Source: Methylomagnum ishizawai
Lineage (GTDB): Bacteria > Pseudomonadota > Gammaproteobacteria > Methylococcales > Methylococcaceae
Direction of reading: 5' to 3'
DNA: 64,000 nucleotides
Assembly (NCBI RefSeq): GCF_900155475.1
Contig: NZ_FXAM01000001.1
Coordinates: forward strand, 3,296,881 to 3,360,880
Below, piece after piece: positions 1 through 9,130 of the stretch. Positions within the stretch are counted from its first letter, which is position 1. Every line of letters starts with the position of its first letter. The position numbers and the translations under genes are program-made. The notes under the pieces were generated by a model. The model searched no databases. It had not been told where the DNA came from and saw only the letters and a program-made list of their open reading frames with translations.

Positions 1-963
1 GTCGAGGAAATGGGCCGCGAACTCCTGGCCAACAGCGACCTGTTCAAAGCCGCCCCCCCAACTCCTTCCCGCAGCATAGGAGGGGCCGACCCCGCCAAAT
101 CCTCGGTCCCCGCGTCCAGCCCGCTTGGCTCCCTGGACCTGTCCGACGAGTTGATCGACGATCTGAAGCGCTTCGAAATCGAATTCATGGAAGACGGGCC
201 GGAGGCCGGGGACGACGCCGAACTTGGCTTCCTCTCCCTGGACGGGCTGGACACCGACGACACCGCGGCGACGCCAACCCCCGCCCGCGCCGCCGAAGCG
301 AAAACCCCCGCGCCCGCCGCCAAAGAGCCGGAACAAGCCCTGTTCGACGCCCTGGAATTCGACCTCGATTTCCTGAAGGCGGCGGACGCCGAACCCGAGG
401 CCACCCCGCGGCGGGACACCGGGTCGATGGAGGAACTGGAGAACCTGATCCCCTTTAGCCTCGATCTGGAACCCGCCTCCGAACCGGAAGAATCCCTGCT
501 GGCGGACAACGGTCCCGCCGACAAAACCATCGACGACATCCTACGCGAACTCACCGGCCAGATCGGCCAGGAACCGGCGGCAACCTCCGAGGCCGGTCCG
601 GCGGCGGAGCGCACCCCGCTGGGCCGCTTCGATTTCGACCTGGACCTGTTGGAACCCGCGCCCGCCATCGACGAGATCGAAGCATTCCAAGCCCCCGCCC
701 CGACCGACCTCGAACCCGAACTCCAGGCACAGGAAGAAGATTTGTTCGCCGGATTGACCGACATGGATCAATTCGAGACCAAGCTGGATTTGGCCAAAGC
801 CTACGCCGACATGGAGGACGAGGATTCGGCCAGGGAAATCCTCCTGGAAGTCGCCACCCACGGCAACGACCGCCAAAAAGCCGAAGCCACCGCGTTGCTG
901 GACAAACTGGACGGTCACAACGCCAACCTTTCCCTCGCGGGGCAACAGGGCAGGCGGGTATAG
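1..963 (+). CDS. fimV: FimV/HubP-type polar protein, C-terminal part (5' truncated)
   Basis: The reading frame is open from the first base, so only the C-terminal part is present. It is a long acidic, Pro/Ala/Glu-rich linker with repeated hydrophobic-acidic patches such as FDLDFL and FDLDLL. It ends in a short TPR-like module (LDLAKAYADMEDEDSAREIL) typical of the FimV C-terminal domain, which works in peptidoglycan-bound polar scaffolding of type IV pili and chemotaxis machinery. The linker looks low in complexity, as expected for the family. It converges on the neighbouring minus-strand PBP1b gene, with 31 bp between the two stops. The family call rests on the C-terminal module; the LysM and membrane part lies outside the window. 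Confidence 0.8.
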   Translation, partial: VEEMGRELLANSDLFKAAPPTPSRSIGGADPAKSSVPASSPLGSLDLSDELIDDLKRFEIEFMEDGPEAGDDAELGFLSLDGLDTDDTAATPTPARAAEAKTPAPAAKEPEQALFDALEFDLDFLKAADAEPEATPRRDTGSMEELENLIPFSLDLEPASEPEESLLADNGPADKTIDDILRELTGQIGQEPAATSEAGPAAERTPLGRFDFDLDLLEPAPAIDEIEAFQAPAPTDLEPELQAQEEDLFAGLTDMDQFETKLDLAKAYADMEDEDSAREILLEVATHGNDRQKAEATALLDKLDGHNANLSLAGQQGRRV

Positions 964-994
964 CCATCGCCCGTGGGCGGTCCGGGAGCGCCCC

Positions 995-3337
995 CTAAAA
1001 CAAATCCTTGATTCCCGCTTCCCCGCCCGCCGCCTCCGGCACCCCGCCACCGCAGGCGGACGACCGCCCCGGTACCGAACCGGCCACGAAGGGGAAACGC
1101 GCAGCCCCAGGGCAACCTTCGTCGGTACGCCCCCCGGTTTCCCGGTCAATCCAGGCCCATTCCAGATTATCCGGCGGGTCCAAGGCCAGGGGTTCGTGGC
1201 TGACGGCCCCAAGGGTCGCGGCCCAAACCTTCAAAGCCCCTTGCGCCCCGGTCAATTGGGCCGGTTGGTTATCGTCCCGTCCCACCCACACCACGCCCAG
1301 ATAATCCCCCGTGAACCCGGCGAACCAGCTATCGCGCAGTTCGTTGGTGGTGCCGGTCTTGCCCGCCGCGTCCAGGGTGGACGGCAGGTAGGCATAGGCC
1401 GGCCGGCCCGTGCCCTCGCGCAACACCGACCGCAAGGCAATATCGACCAGATAGACCGAAGTGGCGTCCAGCGATTGCTTCACGCTCAAGCCGTAGCGGC
1501 GCAGGGTCTTGCCATCCTGGGCCACCACCGCCTGGATGGCCCGCAGCGGGGTGATGAACCCCTCGCTGGCCAGGGTCTGGTACATCCCCGCCACCTCGAA
1601 CGGCGTCAGCGCCAGGGTGCCCAGCAACAAGGCCGGTACCTGATCGACCGGCTTGTCCACCCCTAATTTACGCAGGGTCTTCACCGTGTTGCCGACCCCG
1701 AGGCTCATCCCCAGCCGGATGGTAGCGAGGTTGTAGGAATGCGCCAAGGCCCGGTACAAGGGCACCGCGCCATGCTCGCGGTTATCGTAGTTCTTGGGCA
1801 GCCAGACCGGGCTGCCGGGGCTTTTGACCCGGACGGCGCTGTCCTGCAAGGGCGTGGTCAGGGTGTATTTGCGGGGGCTGGCCAGGGCGGTCAGATACAC
1901 CACCGGCTTGTACAAGGAACCGATCTGGCGCTCGGCGTCCAAGGCCCGGTTGAAACCCGCCGCCCCCGGATCGCGCCCCCCCATCAGGGCCGCGATTTCG
2001 CCATTGGCGCGGCGGGTGACGATGGCGGCGGTTTCCAATTGGGTGGAACGGGTCTGGATGTCCAGCTTCTTGAGGATGGCGGTGGTGGCTTGCTCCAGAT
2101 GGCGCTGCACGTTCACATCCAGGGTAGTGAAGATGCGCAAGCCCTCCGAGGTCAGGTCTTCGGGCCGGTATTCCCGCTGCAATTGGCGGCGTACCAAATC
2201 CAGGAACGCCGGATAGCGGCTGATGGCCTGGTGTGGATTCTGGATCACGTCCAAGGGCCGTGCCTGGGCGGTCGCGGCCTGCTTGGCGTTGATATAACCC
2301 TGCTCCACCATCTCGTCCAACACCAGATCGCGGCGCTTGTGGGTCTTGTCGGGGGATTTGAAAGGATCGTAGACCGAAGGGCCGCGCACCAGTGCCACCA
2401 GCAAAGCCACATGGTGCAACTCCAATTCGTCCAGCGAGCGGCTGAAGTAATAGCGGCTGGCCAGCCCGAAGCCATGGATGGCGCGGGCCCCGTCCTGGCC
2501 CAGGTAGATTTCGTTGAGATAGGCTTCGAGGATTTCCTCCTTGGAATAGCGGGCCTCCAGGATCAAGGCCATGAAGATTTCGTTGAGCTTGCGCCACCAA
2601 GTGCGTTCGGAGGTGAGGAAGAAATTCTTCACCAACTGCTGGGTCAGGGTGCTGCCGCCCTGGACGAGGGCACCCGCCCGGATATCGGCGACGATGGCCC
2701 TGAGAATGCCCCGCGCCGACACGCCATGATGTTGGTAGAACTCGCGGTCCTCGGTCGAGAACAGGGCTTTCAGCAACAAATCGGGGGCTTGCCTGAGCTT
2801 GATGAGTACCCGGTCCTCCTTGAGGGCCGGATAGAAACTGCCGATCTGGATCGGCTCCATCCGCAGCAAGGGCAAGGACTGGCCGCGCTCCATGTCCATC
2901 AATTCCGCCACCCCGCCCCCGGCGAAGCGTACCCGGACTTCCCGCGCAGGCTCGGCCTTGTCCCAAAACCTGAATTCGCGGGTTTTGAGGACGATGCCGT
3001 CGCGGACACGGTAATACGCGCCTTGCGAGGACAGTCCGGCATCTTCGCGGTATTTCAGCTCATCCAGCAGCCAGAGCAATTGCGCCGCATCCCAATGCGC
3101 CCCCGCGTACAACTCGGCGGGGTCGGCGTAGACCCGCGCCGGCAAGGCCCAGCGCTTGCCCTCGAATTGCTCGCGCACCGTGTAGTCGAGATAGGCGATA
3201 TAGGCCATGAAACCGGCGATGAGGAAGGGCGCGGCCAGGATGAGGAGGCGGCGGAAGCCACCCGACGGGCGGCGGCGGGCGGGTCGCACGGGGCGTCTGG
3301 GACGACCCCGGCCTGGAGGGCGTGTGGGGGTGGGCAT
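995..3337 (-). CDS. mrcB: Penicillin-binding protein 1B (bifunctional glycosyltransferase/transpeptidase)
   Basis: 780 residues, close to the usual PBP1b length. An Arg/Pro-rich cytoplasmic tail (1-28) is followed by a membrane anchor (about 29-50) and a UB2H-like region (about 60-145). The GT51 glycosyltransferase has EDREFYQHHGV with the catalytic Glu near 196 and GGSTLTQQLVKN near 227-238. The transpeptidase carries SLYK (nucleophile Ser near 474), SYN near 534 and KTGTT near 660. It polymerises and cross-links peptidoglycan at the inner membrane. The last ~30 residues are Gly/Ala-rich and poorly conserved. The gene is the last of a minus-strand run of housekeeping genes, and all catalytic motifs are intact. 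Confidence 0.95.
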   Translation of the reverse strand: MPTPTRPPGRGRPRRPVRPARRRPSGGFRRLLILAAPFLIAGFMAYIAYLDYTVREQFEGKRWALPARVYADPAELYAGAHWDAAQLLWLLDELKYREDAGLSSQGAYYRVRDGIVLKTREFRFWDKAEPAREVRVRFAGGGVAELMDMERGQSLPLLRMEPIQIGSFYPALKEDRVLIKLRQAPDLLLKALFSTEDREFYQHHGVSARGILRAIVADIRAGALVQGGSTLTQQLVKNFFLTSERTWWRKLNEIFMALILEARYSKEEILEAYLNEIYLGQDGARAIHGFGLASRYYFSRSLDELELHHVALLVALVRGPSVYDPFKSPDKTHKRRDLVLDEMVEQGYINAKQAATAQARPLDVIQNPHQAISRYPAFLDLVRRQLQREYRPEDLTSEGLRIFTTLDVNVQRHLEQATTAILKKLDIQTRSTQLETAAIVTRRANGEIAALMGGRDPGAAGFNRALDAERQIGSLYKPVVYLTALASPRKYTLTTPLQDSAVRVKSPGSPVWLPKNYDNREHGAVPLYRALAHSYNLATIRLGMSLGVGNTVKTLRKLGVDKPVDQVPALLLGTLALTPFEVAGMYQTLASEGFITPLRAIQAVVAQDGKTLRRYGLSVKQSLDATSVYLVDIALRSVLREGTGRPAYAYLPSTLDAAGKTGTTNELRDSWFAGFTGDYLGVVWVGRDDNQPAQLTGAQGALKVWAATLGAVSHEPLALDPPDNLEWAWIDRETGGRTDEGCPGAARFPFVAGSVPGRSSACGGGVPEAAGGEAGIKDLF

Positions 3338-3449
3338 CGCGGTGGGGTAATCCGTCCGGGGCGGGCTGGGGAGATGACGGATATTCTACATGGCGCGGGC
3401 GGTGGGCTTGGGGATGGCGGGACGGATCGCACCCGCCCGCCCTACCGGG

Positions 3450-4445
3450 TTACAGCGCGGCCATCGCGATATCGGCCAGCAATTTGGCATGTTCCGGCCC
3501 ATCGTTCAGGGCCGGGATCATCCGATAACTTTCCCCGCCCGCCTGCATGAACACCTCTTTGTTGGTGATGGCGATTTCCTCCAGGGTTTCGAGGCAATCC
3601 ACCGCGAAGCCGGGACAGACCACATCCACCGCCTTCACGCCCCGCGATGGCAGTTCCTTCAGCACTTCCACGCAATAGGGCTGCAACCACTTCGCAGGCC
3701 CGAAGCGCGATTGGAACACCAGTTGCCAAGCGCCCTCCTGCAAGCCCAGGCGCTCCACGATCAAGCGCGTGGTGGTCTGGCAATGCTGGTCATAAGGATC
3801 GCCCAGTTCGCGGCTGCGCTCCGGCAAGCCATGGAAGGAAAACAGCAGGAAACCGCTGCGCCCGTGTTCCCGCCAATGGCGTTCGATGCTGTCCGCCACC
3901 GCCGCGATATAGCGCGGATGGTCGTGGTAATCGCGCACGAAGCGTAGTTCCGGCACCGCCCGCCAGCGCTTGAAGGTGTCGGCCACGGCGTCGAACGCGG
4001 TGGCCGTGGTGGACGCGGCGTATTGCGGATACAAGGGCAAGACCAGGAAACGCTCGCAGCCCTGGGCGCGGAGCGCCTCCAACTGCCCGGCGATGGACGG
4101 CTGGCCGTAGCGCATGGCGAGTTCGACCACCACCTCCGCGCCCAGCCGTTCGGCCAATTCCCGCCGCACCGCGTCGGTCAACTTGCGGCTATACACCAGC
4201 AGCGGCGAGCCTTCCGGGGTCCAGATCGACGCATAGGCATGGGCCGATTTGCGCGGCCTGACCCGCAGGATGATCCCGTGCAAGATCAGCCACCAAACCG
4301 GCCTGGGGATTTCCACCACGCGGGGGTCCATCAGGAACTCGGCCAGATATTTCCTTACGGCGGCGGGGGTCGGCGCGGCCGGCGTCCCCAGGTTGACGAG
4401 CAGCACGGCGCACCGGCGGCCCTGGATGTTGTCGCTAGCCGTCAT
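3450..4445 (-). CDS. hemH: Ferrochelatase
   Basis: 331 residues, the normal length for bacterial ferrochelatase, which inserts Fe2+ into protoporphyrin IX in the last step of heme synthesis. Visible signatures are the N-terminal LLVNLGTP, the strongly conserved FSFHGLPER with the metal-binding His near 205, and FQSRFGPAKWLQPY. The C-terminal CPGFAVDCLETLEEI holds the conserved Glu. It starts 16 bp after the folE stop, so the two are probably cotranscribed. No signs of decay. Confidence 0.96.
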   Translation of the reverse strand: MTASDNIQGRRCAVLLVNLGTPAAPTPAAVRKYLAEFLMDPRVVEIPRPVWWLILHGIILRVRPRKSAHAYASIWTPEGSPLLVYSRKLTDAVRRELAERLGAEVVVELAMRYGQPSIAGQLEALRAQGCERFLVLPLYPQYAASTTATAFDAVADTFKRWRAVPELRFVRDYHDHPRYIAAVADSIERHWREHGRSGFLLFSFHGLPERSRELGDPYDQHCQTTTRLIVERLGLQEGAWQLVFQSRFGPAKWLQPYCVEVLKELPSRGVKAVDVVCPGFAVDCLETLEEIAITNKEVFMQAGGESYRMIPALNDGPEHAKLLADIAMAAL

Positions 4446-4461
4446 TGGCGTGGCCCCGGCG

Positions 4462-5019
4462 TCAGCGGCTGATGAGGTTGAGGAATTCGGAACGGGTGCT
4501 GATTTCCTTGCGGAACAGCCCCAGCATGGAGGAAGTGGTCATCACCGAATTCTGCTTCTCGACGCCGCGCATCATCATGCACAGATGCTTGGCCTCGATC
4601 ACCACCGCCACGCCCTTGGGATCGACGGCGGTTTGCAGGGCGGTGGCGATCTGCTTGGTGAGACGCTCCTGGATTTGCAGGCGGCGGGCGTACATCTCGA
4701 CGATGCGGGCGATCTTGGACAGCCCCACCACCTTGCCCCTGGGCAAGTAGGCGACGTGGCATTTGCCGATGAAGGGCAAGAGATGATGTTCGCACAGGGA
4801 ATAAAGCTCGATGTCTTTGACGATCACCATGTCCTCGGTGTCGGCCTCGAAGATCGCGTTGTTCAATACCTTGTCGAGGTCCATGTGATAGCCGCTGTTG
4901 AGGTAGCGGAACGCGGCGGCGGCGCGTTTGGGCGTATCGACCAGACCCTCGCGGGTCACGTCCTCGCCCAGTTCCTGGATGATCTGGGAAAACAGGTTTT
5001 CCATGGCGGCATTTTGCAT
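4462..5019 (-). CDS. folE: GTP cyclohydrolase I
   Basis: 185 residues. It converts GTP to 7,8-dihydroneopterin triphosphate, the first step of folate or tetrahydromethanopterin-type pterin synthesis. The CEHHLLPF motif supplies zinc ligands Cys76 and His79, with a third Cys near 147 (HLCMMMRGV). The C-terminal TRSEFLNLI is typical of the family. The start ATG follows an AAGGTG Shine-Dalgarno-like sequence that forms part of a small inverted repeat TTATC-N5-GATAA at 5021-5035. hemH follows directly. The link to C1 metabolism is an inference from the possible host type, not from this gene. Confidence 0.96.
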   Translation of the reverse strand: MQNAAMENLFSQIIQELGEDVTREGLVDTPKRAAAAFRYLNSGYHMDLDKVLNNAIFEADTEDMVIVKDIELYSLCEHHLLPFIGKCHVAYLPRGKVVGLSKIARIVEMYARRLQIQERLTKQIATALQTAVDPKGVAVVIEAKHLCMMMRGVEKQNSVMTTSSMLGLFRKEISTRSEFLNLISR

Positions 5020-5121
5020 TATTTATCACCTTGATAAGGGGTGGGTCAGTATAACGTGGGCGGTCGGGATCGTGTTGGCGGACGGTTCTGGGACCGTCCA
5101 AACCAAAGAACCCTCCCGGCC

Positions 5122-7299
5122 TCAATCGAGGCCGAAAGCCCCATCGCTCTTATCCGCGCCCAGCTCGACGCCTTGGGCATCCTTGAGGACCACCCGGACC
5201 TTGGCCCGGTCGCTGGGTTTGGACAGGGTCGGCACGGTCCAAGCGAAACTGCCGGTGTTATCGTAGACATCGGCGATCTTCTTCCAGTTATCCTGGCCGT
5301 TGCGGGAATAGAACAGCGAAACCTTGGCCACCGGCCTGTGGGTGGCCTGGGTGGTCCAGGCGATGGTTTGGACCTGGCCCGCACCCCATTGCTCGCCGCC
5401 ATTGGGCGCGGTCAGCTTCAGCACCTCGATCATGGGACGGCCATCGGACAGGTCGTGGCCCAAGGGCTTGCCATTGAAATAGCCGACCACCCTCAACCGG
5501 ACGTGCTGGTTGCCGAGGGTGGCCGGGACCGTCCAGGGATAGGAATCGCCTTCCACATCCTTGGCGATCCGGGTCCAGGTGATGGCCCCGTCCTGCGAAT
5601 AGAACAGGGAAAACTTGAGCGTATCCCCGTTCCGCGCCCCCTGGACCTGCCATTGGAGGGTGTATGCCGAACCCGCCGCCAGGGTTTCGCCGCCATTGGG
5701 GGACAACAGGACCAGCGTGCCGGGATAGCTGATCTTGACCGCGGTTTGGGCCGACACCTTGGCCAGGGTCGAGCCGCCGTTATCCCAGCTCAGGGTGGCG
5801 GTGTTGACGGGCTTGCCCAATCCGGCCGCGGTCGCCGTCACAGTGACATTGACCACCGCCCCGGCCTTGATTTCGCCCAGTTCGCATTGGGCGGTATTGG
5901 ACTCGACCGCGCAGGAACCGGCGTCGCTGGTGGCGGAAACCAAGGTCAGGCTGGCGGGCAGTTTGTCTTTCAAGGTGGCGGTCTTGGCGCTGGCGCTGCC
6001 TTTGTTGGTGACGCGCAGGGTATAGGTCACGGTCTCGCCGACCTCGGCGCGGAGGGGCTGGGCCGTCATGCCCAAGCTGAGCTTGGCGCTGGCCGGGGCC
6101 AGCGGCACCAGCGTCCCGAAGATGGCGGATTTGCCGGAACTGGTCCCGGCCCAGACCGCGTAGGCATCGCCCGCGGCGGGACGGACAATCAGCGCGGGCC
6201 GGCTGGTGGTGGTGTCGGCGGAAATGAAAAAGCCCGCGCCCACGGCGGCCAAGCCCGCCTTGAACAAGCGCCCCCGGATGAACCCGACCTTGGCGGAGGC
6301 GGAATTATTGACGCCCCAGGCCACGAGGTAATTGCCGGTCACGGGAGAATACACCGGGCGCGGAGCCAAGGCGGCGGGGGCGAGTTTGACATTGCCGCCC
6401 TTCAAACCGCCGCTATCGCCGAGCAATTGACCGTAGGCGGCGGCGGGCAGCGTACTGTCGCGGGCATCGGTCCAGGTCACCAGGAATTGGTTGGTCTGGC
6501 TGTTGAAAGCCACACCGGGCGTGGTCTGCGCCCCGGCGGCGGTGGCGAGGGCGATCTGGGTGCCGGAACTGCCATCGGCGGCGATCATGAAGCCGAGGAT
6601 ATCCGACACGCTGCCGCTGGCGGCTTCGTAGGCCAGCAAGAAGCGCCGCGAGGACGGGCTGAAAGCCAAGGCTGGATTCTTGGCCCCGGACGGGGCGAAC
6701 ACCGCCGATTGTCCCAAGGCCGCACCCGCGCCATCGAAGAATTGCCCAATGATGCCCTGGTCGCTGGTCCAGACCATTAGATAATCATCCGCCACCGGAT
6801 CGTAGGCGACGCGGACACTGCCCTGTCCGCTGCCGGATGAAAGGGTGATTTCATCGCCCAACAGCAAGCCCTCGGCGCTGACGCGCTGGGCGTAGAGGCC
6901 GGGTTCGGCGCTACCGTCGTAAGCGCGGTCGTACACCACCAGGAATTCGCCGCGCTTGCTGTTATAGGCCACGGCGGGACGGCTGCCACCCAAGGTCGGG
7001 GCGCTCAACACCCGGTCGGAAATCAGGAACACCGTGCCCACCGGCTGGCCCGAAGCATCGATGCGGCGGCCCACCACCTGGTCATACGCCCCGCTCTCGA
7101 TGGCGCTGGACGGGGTGGTGTCGTACCAAACCGCCAATAATTCCCCGTTGCCGGTATTGACCGCCACCACCGGCAAGGATTCGACGCCGGGACCGACGGC
7201 CAGGGTCGTCACCGCCCCGGCGGGATGCCACAGGCACCACAGCAGCCATAAACACCACACCAAAACGCCGGGCCAAGCCCGCATCCCGCGCCGGTTCAT
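5122..7299 (-). CDS. Secreted beta-propeller protein with DUF11 and Ig-like C-terminal repeats
   Basis: 725 residues with a signal peptide (basic MNRRGMR, then a Trp/Leu-rich core to about residue 30). Residues 40-400 contain repeated blades with motifs such as VAYNSKRGEFLVVYD, VAYDPVADDYLMVW and VAFNSQTNQFLVTW, suggesting a beta-propeller. Residues about 405-515 look like a DUF11-type repeat (VGETVTYTLRVTNKG). Two C-terminal modules begin LSPNGGETLAAGS and LTAPNGGEQWGAG, a fold family common at the C-termini of secreted surface proteins. It begins 12 bp after the cimA stop, so it may be cotranscribed with it. An extracellular or cell-surface role is inferred; the ligand is unknown. Confidence 0.75.
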   Translation of the reverse strand: MNRRGMRAWPGVLVWCLWLLWCLWHPAGAVTTLAVGPGVESLPVVAVNTGNGELLAVWYDTTPSSAIESGAYDQVVGRRIDASGQPVGTVFLISDRVLSAPTLGGSRPAVAYNSKRGEFLVVYDRAYDGSAEPGLYAQRVSAEGLLLGDEITLSSGSGQGSVRVAYDPVADDYLMVWTSDQGIIGQFFDGAGAALGQSAVFAPSGAKNPALAFSPSSRRFLLAYEAASGSVSDILGFMIAADGSSGTQIALATAAGAQTTPGVAFNSQTNQFLVTWTDARDSTLPAAAYGQLLGDSGGLKGGNVKLAPAALAPRPVYSPVTGNYLVAWGVNNSASAKVGFIRGRLFKAGLAAVGAGFFISADTTTSRPALIVRPAAGDAYAVWAGTSSGKSAIFGTLVPLAPASAKLSLGMTAQPLRAEVGETVTYTLRVTNKGSASAKTATLKDKLPASLTLVSATSDAGSCAVESNTAQCELGEIKAGAVVNVTVTATAAGLGKPVNTATLSWDNGGSTLAKVSAQTAVKISYPGTLVLLSPNGGETLAAGSAYTLQWQVQGARNGDTLKFSLFYSQDGAITWTRIAKDVEGDSYPWTVPATLGNQHVRLRVVGYFNGKPLGHDLSDGRPMIEVLKLTAPNGGEQWGAGQVQTIAWTTQATHRPVAKVSLFYSRNGQDNWKKIADVYDNTGSFAWTVPTLSKPSDRAKVRVVLKDAQGVELGADKSDGAFGLD

Positions 7300-7311
7300 A
7301 GCGACCTCCCG

Positions 7312-8877
7312 CTAGTTCTTGTTCAGATTGAGCAAGGCATATTCCAAGCTGTCGGACATGGCCCGCCAACTGGCTTCGATGATATTGGGGCTGGCCCCCA
7401 CCGTACTCCAGCGCCGCGCCCCGTCCTTGGTGTCGATCAAAACCCGCACCACGGCATCGGTGCCGGTCTCGCTGTCGAGGATGCGGACCTTGTAGTCGTC
7501 CAGCCGCACCGGGTCCAAATCCGGGTAGACCTCGCGCAACGCTTTCCGCAGCGCGGTATCGAGGGCGCTGACCGGACCCATGCCCTCGGCGGCGGTATGG
7601 ATGACCTGTTCGCCCACCCGCACCTTGACCATGGCGTCGGTCAGAATCCCCCGGCCCTGGCGATGCTCGACCATCACCACGAAATCGATCAACTCGAACG
7701 GCGGCTCATACGTCGGCTGCAAACGGTGCATCATCACATCGACCGAACCTTCCGCGCTCTCGAAGGAAAAGCCCTGCGCCTCCAGTTCCTTGATCTGGTT
7801 CAGCATTTCGCCGGCCTGCTCGCCGCTGCAATCGAGGCCCAGCTTCTGCGAGCGCTCCAACAAGTTGCCGCGCCCGGACAATTCCGAAATCACCGTGCGG
7901 CGCTGGTTGCCGACCAAGGCCGGATCGATGATTTGATACGAGGCGGGATTGCGCAGCATGGCGGCGGCGTGGACCCCGCCCTTATGGGCGAAGGCGCTGC
8001 TGCCCACATAGGGCAGATGCTTTTCCGGCGGCAGGTTGGCGACCTCGGCCACGTAGCGCGACAACTCGGTCAAGCGGGCCAGATTCGCGGGCGGCAGGAC
8101 CGACTTGCCCATGCGCAATTGCAGATCGGGGATGATGGAACACAGGTTGGCGTTGCCGACCCGTTCGCCATAGCCGTTGATGGTGCCCTGGACATGCACC
8201 GCCCCCGCCCGCACCGCCGCCAGGGCGTTGGCGACCGCGCAGCCGCTGTCCTCGTGGGTGTGGATGCCGATGGGCGTGGAAAGCTCGGCCCGCACGGCGC
8301 GGATGGCGTCTTCAATCTCCCAGGGCAGGGTGCCGCCATTGGTGTCGCACAGCACCAGCACATCGGCCCCCGCCTCCGCCGCCGCCCGCAAGGTGGCCAA
8401 CGCATAGCCGGGATTGGCCCGATAGCCATCGAAGAAATGCTCGGCATCGTAGACCACCTCGCGGCCATGGGCCTTCATGAAGGCCACGCTCTTCTGGATC
8501 ATGGCGAGGTTTTCTTCCAGCGTCGTGACCAACACATCGGTCACTTGCAAATCCCAGCTTTTGCCGAACAAGGTGATGACCGGGGTTCCGGCGGCGAGCA
8601 GGGTTTGCAGGTTGGTGTCGTCCTGCGGCTCGGTGTTCTTGCGGAGGGTGGAACCGAAGGCGGCGATCTTGGCGTGCTTGAGCCCCAGCGACTTGACCCG
8701 CTCGAAAAACGCCGCGTCCTTGGGATTGGAACCCGGCCAGCCGCCTTCGATGTAATGCACGCCAAAGGCGTCGAGTTGCTGGGCCAGCTTCAGCTTGTCC
8801 TCGACCGAGTAGGAGATGCCTTCGCGCTGGGAGCCATCGCGGAGGGTGGTGTCGTAGATGAAAACATCGGGGGTCAT
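7312..8877 (-). CDS. cimA: Citramalate synthase (LeuA-like)
   Basis: About 521 residues from the chosen ATG. The frame stays open upstream to 9018, but the family motif TTLRDGSQREG begins nine residues after this ATG and the upstream extension looks like noncoding translation. The enzyme condenses pyruvate and acetyl-CoA to (R)-citramalate, giving a threonine-independent route to isoleucine. HMGL-like TIM barrel motifs include GSNPKDAAFFE, LCDTNGGTLPWE and GIHTHEDSGCAVANAL. The C-terminal LeuA dimer/regulatory domain is present, about residues 385-515. The length above 500 and the WPGSNPKD segment favour CimA over 2-isopropylmalate synthase. Confidence 0.9.
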   Translation of the reverse strand: MTPDVFIYDTTLRDGSQREGISYSVEDKLKLAQQLDAFGVHYIEGGWPGSNPKDAAFFERVKSLGLKHAKIAAFGSTLRKNTEPQDDTNLQTLLAAGTPVITLFGKSWDLQVTDVLVTTLEENLAMIQKSVAFMKAHGREVVYDAEHFFDGYRANPGYALATLRAAAEAGADVLVLCDTNGGTLPWEIEDAIRAVRAELSTPIGIHTHEDSGCAVANALAAVRAGAVHVQGTINGYGERVGNANLCSIIPDLQLRMGKSVLPPANLARLTELSRYVAEVANLPPEKHLPYVGSSAFAHKGGVHAAAMLRNPASYQIIDPALVGNQRRTVISELSGRGNLLERSQKLGLDCSGEQAGEMLNQIKELEAQGFSFESAEGSVDVMMHRLQPTYEPPFELIDFVVMVEHRQGRGILTDAMVKVRVGEQVIHTAAEGMGPVSALDTALRKALREVYPDLDPVRLDDYKVRILDSETGTDAVVRVLIDTKDGARRWSTVGASPNIIEASWRAMSDSLEYALLNLNKN

Positions 8878-9130
8878 GGCAGTTCCGGTAATAATCGTGC
8901 TGGGGATGGGTCGGCCCGCCGGGGCCGGGGCTTGTGCTCTGGGCGCAAAGCGTAACCGATAGGCTATCGGACTAGCTAAAGTCCCAATTGATTTCATTCT
9001 GTCCGGGGCATCTCGCAATTCCTAAAAAATCAGTGACTTATATCGTCTCAACTTGTCCTGCCCGCTACAGCTAGCTCTGTTAATCTCATAGTATCATGCA
9101 CTATAGCAGGCACTACGGTACGGGGGCGGT

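Noticed and set aside
1739-3550. 603-residue plus-strand frame opposite mrcB
   Set aside because: Antisense of a fully motif-complete PBP1b; composition is Gly/Gln/Arg-rich, typical of shadow frames.
5041-6780. 579-residue plus-strand frame opposite the beta-propeller gene
   Set aside because: Very Gly-rich shadow frame with no domain; the opposite strand has signal peptide and repeats.
8878-9018. N-terminal extension of cimA to the upstream start
   Set aside because: The extra residues are Pro/Arg-rich and the TTLRDGSQ motif normally lies within 10-15 residues of the start.
9019-9130. tRNA-type attachment site next to the integrase
   Set aside because: No tRNA-like fold between cimA and the integrase; the only tRNA in the window is deep inside the late module.
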